A DNA stretch of 6,628 nt from JBEKLJ01 sp050010255 (GTDB taxonomy: Bacteria; Acidobacteriota; Terriglobia; Bryobacterales; Bryobacteraceae), in the NCBI GenBank assembly GCA_050010255.1, contig JBEKLJ010000198.1, positions 1 through 6,628 on the forward strand. Direction: 5' to 3'. Within the stretch, counting starts at the first letter, position 1, and every line of letters starts with the position of its first letter. The translations under genes were made by a program, and so were the position numbers. Shown piece by piece: positions 1 through 5,023 of the stretch. Below the pieces are notes generated by a model. The model saw only the letters and a list, made by a program, of their open reading frames with translations, did not search any database and was not told where the DNA came from.

Positions 1-795
1 GTGGACGCCGGGGGCAATGGAAGCTTCAGCACCATTGTCCGCAACCTTGAGAAACTGCGAAGGCTTGATGCCGACTACTTTGCGCGCCGCGTTACCAGTG
101 TCGTGACGATCAATGGGAACAGCGACCTTCTCGCCATCAATGAGTTCTTTCAGAGCGGTGATCCAGTGATTCCGCCCGTCAGTTTTGTTGGTCTAATTCG
201 AGACTTGGAGCGGTCTGAGTTTCATCGGCGCTTCCCCTATGATGTAGCGCGGTTTTGGCAGCAATACTCCCAATTGATGGAAGAGTACGTAAGGTGTCAG
301 CGCAACTGCATTCCCGTCCCGCGAGGGCAGTTTCTTTACCGCTTGGTCGAGGAGGGGCTGCGCGTGCTGGACGGGCGGATGATGAACCACGGAACGCTGG
401 TGAGGCCTGCGTATACCGGTACGTGTCAGCCCGGCCGCCGCCTGGCGGTCTCGACTGATGGCAAGTTCCACATCTGCGAGCGCATCAACGAGCACTTCCG
501 CGTCGGCGATGTCCAGAAGGGATTAGATCTGGTCAAATGCTCCGAGCTGCTCCGCCGCTACTACGGGTCGCTGCCCGACTGCGATCGGTGTTGGGCGAGG
601 TCCATTTGTGGTACCTGCATGGCCGTCAACTGCTCGGATGGCGAGTTCGAGTTTGGAGCACGCTGCGACCATGTCCGGGTCGAACTTGCGCACAGACTCC
701 GCCTGTTGTGCACAGTCCGAGAGGATCGTGCCGATGCGCTTTCTACGAGTGACCCTTTAGTTGACCGCATGAACATGCTGGAGGTCCCGACGTGA
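1..795 (+). CDS. Radical SAM/SPASM peptide maturase, C-terminal part (5' truncated by window edge)
   Basis: This is the C-terminal 264 residues of a radical SAM enzyme that probably installs a cross-link or other modification on a ribosomal peptide. The GTG at base 1 is most likely an internal valine: the frame is open to the edge, the first residues (DAGGNGSF, then a helix ending KLRRL) resemble the middle of the radical SAM barrel, and no CX3CX2C cluster motif is present. The SPASM region, which binds auxiliary iron-sulfur clusters, is clear: Cys142 in CQPG, then DGKFHIC with Cys159, GD at 169-170, Cys180, the block Cys194-x2-Cys197-x5-Cys203-x2-Cys206, and Cys211 and Cys222. The pattern 'CxPG...DG.f.iCE......GDv..G' followed by 'CdrCWA...C..C' is what I know from Cys-rich peptide, geopeptide and CXXX-repeat maturases; the exact subfamily is not settled. 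The stop overlaps the next gene's start, so the two are translationally coupled. Third codon positions are less GC-biased than in the hpnI operon. Confidence 0.85.
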   Translation: MDAGGNGSFSTIVRNLEKLRRLDADYFARRVTSVVTINGNSDLLAINEFFQSGDPVIPPVSFVGLIRDLERSEFHRRFPYDVARFWQQYSQLMEEYVRCQRNCIPVPRGQFLYRLVEEGLRVLDGRMMNHGTLVRPAYTGTCQPGRRLAVSTDGKFHICERINEHFRVGDVQKGLDLVKCSELLRRYYGSLPDCDRCWARSICGTCMAVNCSDGEFEFGARCDHVRVELAHRLRLLCTVREDRADALSTSDPLVDRMNMLEVPT

Positions 796-797
796 TG
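780..797 (+). promoter_or_regulatory. Shine-Dalgarno and coupled start between the two radical SAM genes
   Basis: GGAGGT at 780-785 lies 6 bases before GTG (792) and 9 bases before ATG (795). The upstream stop TGA (793-795) overlaps both candidates, as GTGA or TGATG. This supports one transcript and coupled translation; which of the two codons is used cannot be decided from the sequence. Confidence 0.7.
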
Positions 798-2093
798 TCC
801 GAGGATCGGCGGGGAGAGTACTTCACTCTGTTTCCCCACGTGCAGCTCGTGCGGGGGGCTACGGGCGTTGCCGTGCACGACTTGTTCCGTTCGCTCGTGT
901 TCTGGTTTCGAGAGAGGGCGGTTGCCGAGGCGCTCACACGGATGGTGCTGGGCGAGCGCTGCGGCGAAGCGGCCGACGGCGCAGGCATCTCTCGGGTAAT
1001 GCTGTACCAGTACCTCTCGGTATTCACTAAGCTGGACCTGGGCACACGCGTGCCACAGAGGACGGCAAATCACGCGTTCCGACCACATCTGACGCGGCAC
1101 CAAGCAAAGGAAAAAGGCGTCTATCAGACGGGCGGTGCTGTGACCTTAGAGCTCGCGACCGAGTGCCTGTACCAGTGTCCCTGGTGCACGAGCGCGAATT
1201 TGCTCACAACGCAGGCGTGCTCCTGCGGTGTTTGGCCGGCCCGCGGCATGAGAATATCTCCCAAGACACGAATCTCCGCGATCGAACGACTCAACGAGCA
1301 GGGCAAGTCGAAGCTAGTCGTGCGCGGCGGCGAACCATTGCTTCACTGGGGGGAGCTGCTCACGATTTTGCAGGCGGCTTCGCGGCTGGGCATGTCTGCC
1401 GAGATCCACTCGACCGGCATCTTATTGAACGAGCGGCGAATCGAGGAACTGCAAGGAATTCAGGTCAGTTTCGCGCTGCTTCTCGCCGCCAAGACTGAGG
1501 TCGAGTTTGACGGCGCCGTTGGACGGCGCGGCGCTTGGAGTGCGCTGCAACACACGATCCAGTCGCTGCGGAGGAACCGTATCGCTTTCATAGCTAAGAT
1601 CCCAGTGTCGATAAGGGCGAGACAGAGCACGGAGAACTTAGCAGAGTGGGCATTCGGTTTGGGGGCATCGAGCGTGCAGTGGCTGATATATGCACCCCCA
1701 GGAGAGAAGCTGGCTGACTTTCGTGCCTCGGTGGCACCGTCCTCTCCCCAAGCCATGGCGGTTGGGCTGGACCAGTTTTTCGCTAACGCACAATGCCAGA
1801 GCTGTTTTGCGAACAGGTGTTTCATCGGAGCAGATGGCTCAGTGACCCCCTGCATCGGGGTTCGCGAGCCGGTCGCTCGCCTGGGCGAGATCGATATGAC
1901 ACAAGTTCTTCGCGAGGATCGCCTCGGTCCGCCACAGGAGTCGACCGCCCGGCGCCAAATGCCCGAATGTGCTCGGTGTGAGTTCCGGTTCGGCTGCTGG
2001 TCCTGTCTCGTTCGTACGACAGAGTTCCGGGCCTCGGCACGTGCGCGACACTGGGACTGCAACTACGACCCGGAGTCGGCGACTTGGGGGTGA
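792..2093 (+). CDS. Radical SAM/SPASM protein with N-terminal RRE-like domain, RiPP maturation partner
   Basis: This is a complete 433-residue radical SAM enzyme. Residues about 8-95 (motif FPHVQLVRGATGVAVHDL, then helices) resemble the PqqD-like winged-helix peptide-recognition region found at the N-terminus of partner enzymes in two-radical-SAM RiPP clusters. The radical SAM cluster motif is Cys125-x3-Cys129-x2-Cys132 (CLYQCPWC), followed by the SAM-binding GGEP at 179-182. The C-terminal SPASM region carries Cys335, Cys338, Cys343, Cys354 (DGSVTPC), Cys393-x2-Cys396-x5-Cys402-x2-Cys405 and Cys423. An additional Cys143-x-Cys145 pair lies just after the first cluster motif. The start is GTG at 792 or ATG at 795. 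Both overlap the upstream stop, and GGAGGT at 780-785 serves either. From memory the architecture resembles the second enzyme of CLI_3235/CcpM-type bacteriocin systems; this is a suggestion only. It probably shares an unseen peptide substrate with the enzyme encoded just upstream. Confidence 0.88.
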   Translation: MMSEDRRGEYFTLFPHVQLVRGATGVAVHDLFRSLVFWFRERAVAEALTRMVLGERCGEAADGAGISRVMLYQYLSVFTKLDLGTRVPQRTANHAFRPHLTRHQAKEKGVYQTGGAVTLELATECLYQCPWCTSANLLTTQACSCGVWPARGMRISPKTRISAIERLNEQGKSKLVVRGGEPLLHWGELLTILQAASRLGMSAEIHSTGILLNERRIEELQGIQVSFALLLAAKTEVEFDGAVGRRGAWSALQHTIQSLRRNRIAFIAKIPVSIRARQSTENLAEWAFGLGASSVQWLIYAPPGEKLADFRASVAPSSPQAMAVGLDQFFANAQCQSCFANRCFIGADGSVTPCIGVREPVARLGEIDMTQVLREDRLGPPQESTARRQMPECARCEFRFGCWSCLVRTTEFRASARARHWDCNYDPESATWG

Positions 2094-2141
2094 TCTTTTC
2101 GGGCTGTGGCTGGGAACCAACCTCCATAGCACCGAAAGATC
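2092..2141 (+). terminator. Long imperfect hairpin at the end of the radical SAM genes (possible terminator)
   Basis: GATCTTTTCGG (2092-2102) pairs with CCGAAAGATC (2132-2141) with one bulged T. The stem continues with GCTGTGG (2103-2109) against CCATAGC (2124-2130), including one G-U pair and one unpaired A at 2131. The total is about 17 base pairs closing a loop of about 14 bases. It begins in the stop codon of the second radical SAM gene, the usual place for a transcription end. There is no U-rich tract after it, so an intrinsic terminator is not certain. It could instead stabilise the mRNA 3' end or be a leftover inverted repeat of an inserted element. Confidence 0.4.
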
Positions 2142-2510
2142 TCATCGAGGTGCGGGTACATTGGGGGAGTGTTTTCGGACTTATATTGGACCGCCGTAGA
2201 TGTGATCCACATCGGCACGCCCGGACTGGCTGAACGGAGCGGGGCGATGTCGGCTTGCGAAACTCCGGGGATGGGTCTACCCGTAACCGCTTCCGGCATG
2301 TTGTCGAAATCGACGTGTTCCAGATCCAGTTCTACCGTAGCGGAGATGGCCGGAGCGTGGCCGGGAATCGGGAAGTAAACAACAAGGCCGACCGAAGATC
2401 GCCACCACTTACGCGTTGTGCTTCTTGGGCAGCGCGGCGGCGTCGTGGATGTGGTCGAAGTGCCCGTGCGAGATGCAGATGGCATCCACCGGGTGATCTC
2501 GTTCAAATCC
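2142..2510. other. Gene-poor, apparently decayed stretch
   Basis: No intact recognisable gene lies here. Several frames stay open on both strands but none has a convincing start with a ribosome binding site. The longest is a minus-strand frame from about 2408 to the stop at 2063. Its residues in the middle read like ordinary protein (for example ELDLEHVDFDNMPEAVTGRP), but it has no start before an internal Met and I recognise no family. A plus-strand frame from GTG 2169 is equally uninformative. A TATATT at 2182-2187 resembles a -10 box but has no good -35. The only recognisable coding trace is the metallo-hydrolase fragment at 2412-2492, annotated separately. Confidence 0.5.
2412..2492 (-). 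pseudogene. Relic of a metallo-beta-lactamase-fold hydrolase (UPF0173-like)
   Basis: Read on the minus strand, 27 residues (VDAICISHGHFDH followed by IHDAAALPKKHNA) match the zinc-binding HxHxDH segment of the metallo-beta-lactamase fold. The surrounding pattern, with an aliphatic strand before the motif and 'DA..L.KK..A' after it, resembles the UPF0173 metal-dependent hydrolases. The motif occupies 2451-2468. An in-frame TAA at 2409-2411 follows HNA; beyond it the frame briefly continues VVAIF, which also fits the family, so the stop may be a point mutation. The upstream side lacks the expected N-terminal beta strands and no later zinc ligands are found, so this is a fragment and not a working enzyme. 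Third positions are strongly G/C, as in a formerly coding sequence. Confidence 0.6.
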
Positions 2511-2738
2511 ATGACCGTCCCAGCACTCCCGCCTGCTCAGCCTCCGAAGGAGAAGAAGTCCGAGCGCAACCCGCACGACCTGCGGATGTTCGGCCGCCTC
2601 CGGGAAATCCGCGCCAGCGCGCAGTATCTCCAAAGCCTCGCGGCGGACGAGCTCGCCAAGGCCTTGGGCATGGACGCGGCGGCCCGCCACGGAAGACCCA
2701 GCCAAAGCGGTGTAACAATGGTGGTGCGCCAACAATGA
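2511..2738 (+). CDS. Small hypothetical protein overlapping the hydrolase start
   Basis: An open frame of 75 residues starts at ATG 2511 and ends at TGA 2736-2738, overlapping the hydrolase ATG (2735) as ATGA. Codon third positions are strongly G or C across the frame, which favours real coding. The N-terminus is Pro/Lys-rich (about residues 6-19), followed by a charged, probably helical stretch (DLRMFGRLREIRASAQYLQS, then LAADELAKALGMD). It has no signal peptide or membrane segment and I recognise no family. No good Shine-Dalgarno precedes ATG 2511. The frame stays open back to GTG 2418, but that part runs antisense to the metallo-hydrolase relic, so the shorter start is preferred. It could be a coupled small gene, the tail of a broken gene, or a chance frame upstream of the hydrolase. 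Confidence 0.35.
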   Translation: MTVPALPPAQPPKEKKSERNPHDLRMFGRLREIRASAQYLQSLAADELAKALGMDAAARHGRPSQSGVTMVVRQQ

Positions 2739-4678
2739 AGATCAACTTGCTCCGATTCCTAATGCTCGCCGGCCTCGTCGCAGGCCTGCCACGAACACAT
2801 GCCGTCGCCCAGACCGGCCTGCCGGTCGGCGGGTTCCAGGACGTCGATGCTGCCGTCCAGCAACTGATGTCTACGTATCAGATTCCCGGCGTCTCGGTTG
2901 CCATCGTCAAGGACGGCCGGTTAGTGCTGGCGCGTGGCTATGGCCTTGCCGACGTAGGGTCGGCCCAGCCCATGCAGCCCGGCTCGTTTTCCCGTTGGAA
3001 CAGCATCAGCAAGACCGTGACCGCCACCGGCATTCTCAAGCTCGTTGAGCAAGGCAGGCTCGATCTCGACGCACGGGCCTTCGACATTCTCAGCCGCATC
3101 CAGCCCTACAACGGCGTGTGGGGCGACCCGCGCATCAAGTCCATCACCGTGCGCCAACTTCTCGAGCACGCCGGCGGCTGGGATTCCGCGATCAGCGGCG
3201 AGCCGATCATATCGCCTCTGCGCGACCGCATCGCCAGCACGCTCGGCGGCCCTTTCCTTCCCACCGGCGAGAGCATGGTTCGCTACATGATCGCGCAGCC
3301 GCTCGATTTCGATCCCGGCACCCGCTTTGTCTACTGCAGTCTCGGCTTCCAGATTCTGGGGCTGATTATCGAGGAGGTGTCCGGCCAGCCATACGAAGGA
3401 TTCATCCGCGACAACGTCTTCAACCCGATTGGAGCAACGGACATGCAGGTTGCGGGCAACCTGCTCGAGCAGCGCTTCCCGGGAGAAGTGCACTACTACG
3501 CCTGGCCTGGCGCGGCCTCGATTCCATCGACTCTGTCACCGGACCACCCAACCACTCCGCTACCGTACGCCACGCTCGACTACGCGGGTATTCTCCCCGC
3601 CGGCGGCTGGCTGGGTTCCGTCCTCAACCTTGCGAAGTTCGTGGCCGCGATGGACGGTCAGCGGCAGCCCGCAGTTTTGCAGCCTGCGTCTTTTCAGATG
3701 ATGCTGGCGCCGCCCGACCGCATCCTCTGGTTTGATGAACACACCTGGTATGGACTCGCCATGGGAGTATTTGAGTCCGGCGGTGCGCTCTACTGGGGGC
3801 ATCCCGGAGCCTCTCCGGGCAGCCGCAGTGATCTCACGGGCCTGGCGAACGGCGTCTCCTACGCATTCCTTGCCAACAGCGACACCGAGGACTCGAGCTT
3901 TTACGACCAGATGACGAGCCAGCTCAGCGCTCTCTGTCTCAGCCCGCGTACCTGGCCGGACGGCGACCTCTTCTTCGAGTACTATGCGCCACACCTGGCG
4001 GCGACCGTGAGTGCCGCGAGCTTCCAAACCGGTCCGGCGGCGCCAGATTCACTGCTCACCATCTTCGGGAGCGAACTGGCAAGCCGCACCGAGTCCGCGG
4101 CGGCGGTTCCACTACCCCTGAGCCTTGGATCCTTGTCGGCGCGCGTTATGGATTCGAGCGGAGTGTCGCACGCGCTGCCGCTGCTTTACGCCTCGCCGGC
4201 ACAGGTAAACTTCCATCTTCCGGCTGGTGTTGCCGTGGGCCCGGCCACGCTGTTCATCAAGCGGGATCCGCACGCGGAGGTGAGCACTCCACTGACGATC
4301 GCAGCCGTGTCTCCCGGCCTGTTTATGGCGAACGCGGATGGCCTCGCGGCGGCCGTGATCACCAGAGTCCATAGCGATGGCTCGCAGGCTACCGAAGTCG
4401 TTTCCACGAGCCCGATCCACCTGGGCAATCCTGGAGAAGAGGTCTACCTCAGCCTGTACGGCACAGGCATTCGCGGCAATTCAGGACTCGGCGCGGTGAC
4501 GGTACACCTGGGGAGCAACACAGCGCCAGCGCTCTACGCAGGTCCGCAGCTGCAATTCATCGGTCTCGATCAGGTGAACGTGAAACTGACCACAGACCTC
4601 GTGGGAAGCGGCCGCGTGCAAGTGTCGCTTGACGCCGACGGCCTGACCAGCAACTCTGTTTCGGTCGTGTTCGAATAG
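2735..4678 (+). CDS. Secreted serine hydrolase (beta-lactamase/class C-like) with Solibacter-type C-terminal domain
   Basis: This 647-residue protein probably acts outside the cytoplasm on an ester, amide or peptide substrate; the substrate cannot be told. Residues 1-25 form a signal peptide (MKINLLRF, hydrophobic core, AVA before Gln26), which is why ATG 2735 is chosen over the upstream in-frame ATG 2255, which would bury it. Residues about 35-400 are a beta-lactamase/penicillin-binding-protein-like domain: nucleophile motif Ser90-Ile-Ser-Lys93 (SISK), the downstream 'LVEQGRLDLD', second motif Tyr200-Cys-Ser202 (YCS in place of the usual YxN) and third motif His356-Pro-Gly358. Residues about 423-645 match the TIGR03437-type domain common on exported Solibacter proteins (FQTGPAAPDSLLTIFGSELA, SPAQVNFHLP, LYGTGIRG, GLDQVNVKL). 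The Shine-Dalgarno is weak (GGTGG about 10 bases upstream), so the ATGA overlap with the preceding small frame may matter. The gene converges on the tRNA gene. Confidence 0.9.
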   Translation: MKINLLRFLMLAGLVAGLPRTHAVAQTGLPVGGFQDVDAAVQQLMSTYQIPGVSVAIVKDGRLVLARGYGLADVGSAQPMQPGSFSRWNSISKTVTATGILKLVEQGRLDLDARAFDILSRIQPYNGVWGDPRIKSITVRQLLEHAGGWDSAISGEPIISPLRDRIASTLGGPFLPTGESMVRYMIAQPLDFDPGTRFVYCSLGFQILGLIIEEVSGQPYEGFIRDNVFNPIGATDMQVAGNLLEQRFPGEVHYYAWPGAASIPSTLSPDHPTTPLPYATLDYAGILPAGGWLGSVLNLAKFVAAMDGQRQPAVLQPASFQMMLAPPDRILWFDEHTWYGLAMGVFESGGALYWGHPGASPGSRSDLTGLANGVSYAFLANSDTEDSSFYDQMTSQLSALCLSPRTWPDGDLFFEYYAPHLAATVSAASFQTGPAAPDSLLTIFGSELASRTESAAAVPLPLSLGSLSARVMDSSGVSHALPLLYASPAQVNFHLPAGVAVGPATLFIKRDPHAEVSTPLTIAAVSPGLFMANADGLAAAVITRVHSDGSQATEVVSTSPIHLGNPGEEVYLSLYGTGIRGNSGLGAVTVHLGSNTAPALYAGPQLQFIGLDQVNVKLTTDLVGSGRVQVSLDADGLTSNSVSVVFE

Positions 4679-4747
4679 GGGACGCCGTAAGGTCTGGAAT
4701 ATGGGACGGTCGCCGCTGTAAGCACGGAAATCGAAACCGAAGGGGGA

Positions 4748-4824
4748 TGGTGCGCCTGGGGTGACTCGAACACCCGACCTTCTGGTTCGTAGCCAGACGC
4801 TCTATCCAACTGAGCTACAGGCGC
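4748..4824 (-). tRNA. tRNA-Arg (anticodon ACG), CCA encoded
   Basis: Read on the minus strand it folds as a full cloverleaf. The acceptor stem GCGCCTG pairs with CAGGCGC. The D arm is GCTC/GAGC, the anticodon stem TCTGG/CCAGA with loop CTACGAA, and the T arm GGGTG/CACCC with loop TTCGAGT. The discriminator A is followed by an encoded CCA (4748-4750). The anticodon ACG is at 4788-4790 on the plus strand (read as CGT there). Its first A is expected to be deaminated to inosine, reading the CGU, CGC and CGA codons. The 3' end points toward the hydrolase gene, so an element inserted at this tRNA would lie on the low-coordinate side. Confidence 0.97.
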
Positions 4825-4828
4825 GCGC

Positions 4829-4866
4829 CAACCGCACGGCTCCGTCGCGAAGGCCGCGTGTGGTTG
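4829..4866. repeat. Imperfect inverted repeat in the tRNA leader
   Basis: CAACCGCACG (4829-4838) faces CGTGTGGTTG (4857-4866). The ten positions pair with one G-T on the plus strand and one A-C mismatch on the minus strand, with an 18-base spacer. It sits within the predicted leader of the tRNA transcript. It may be a processing-related fold or chance in GC-rich DNA. Confidence 0.3.
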
Positions 4867-4874
4867 CAGATACC

Positions 4875-4903
4875 AATCTAGCGGCTCCGGGCTGCGAATT
4901 CAA
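4875..4903 (-). promoter_or_regulatory. Candidate sigma70-type promoter for tRNA-Arg
   Basis: On the minus strand, TTGAAT (4898-4903) and TAGATT (4875-4880) are separated by exactly 17 bases. Each matches the -35 or -10 consensus at four of six positions. Transcription would start near 4868, giving a leader of about 44 bases before the mature tRNA 5' end at 4824. It lies between the hpnI operon and the tRNA gene, where a separate tRNA promoter is expected. Confidence 0.5.
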
Positions 4904-4930
4904 GCTGGCGGGGTGCGCGGGCAGCTTGTA

Positions 4931-4952
4931 GGGGTCGATCATGATCGACCCC
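4931..4952. repeat. Perfect 22-base palindrome
   Basis: The 11-base arm GGGGTCGATCA is followed directly by its exact complement TGATCGACCCC. It lies in the gap between the end of hpnI (5024) and the tRNA promoter (4903). With no spacer it suits a dimeric regulator site. As RNA it would form a stem of about nine pairs with a four-base loop, usable as a terminator for the hpnI operon, but no T-rich tract follows on either strand. The 4904-5023 gap otherwise holds only GC-rich non-coding DNA. Confidence 0.6.
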
Positions 4953-4964
4953 GACCCGCGGCTC

Positions 4965-4977
4965 CGCGCGCGCGCGC
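4965..4977. repeat. Alternating CG tract
   Basis: Thirteen bases alternate C and G without a break, starting and ending with C. Runs of this kind can adopt left-handed DNA under negative supercoiling. It may equally be a by-product of high GC content in non-coding DNA downstream of hpnI. Confidence 0.6.
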
Positions 4978-5023
4978 AACAGGCCGGGGCGCGCCGCAGT
5001 AGATTGCTGGTGAAACATCCGGC

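Noticed and set aside
1..3. GTG at base 1 as the start of the first radical SAM gene
   Set aside because: The reading frame runs to the edge, the first residues fit the middle of the radical SAM barrel, and the required CX3CX2C motif is absent. The gene continues upstream.
561..1103. Minus-strand 180-residue frame across the two radical SAM genes
   Set aside because: It runs antisense to two well-supported cysteine-motif genes, with composition typical of a shadow frame.
2169..2378. Plus-strand 69-residue frame from GTG 2169 as a gene or as the RiPP precursor
   Set aside because: There is no properly spaced ribosome binding site, no cysteine-rich or repeated core and no recognisable similarity. 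The opposite strand is equally open.
2722..2730. Nine-base match TGGTGCGCC to the 3' end of the tRNA gene (4748-4756) as an attachment-site repeat
   Set aside because: It is too short for an att core, and the match stops before the T-arm sequence that normally takes part.
2255..2734. N-terminal extension of the hydrolase by 160 residues from ATG 2255
   Set aside because: The extension is Arg- and Gly-rich low-quality sequence running antisense to the metallo-hydrolase relic, and it would bury a clear signal peptide that begins at 2735.
4570..4809. Minus-strand 79-residue frame overlapping the tRNA and the hydrolase 3' end
   Set aside because: It reads through the tRNA gene and antisense to the C-terminal domain, with no start signal.
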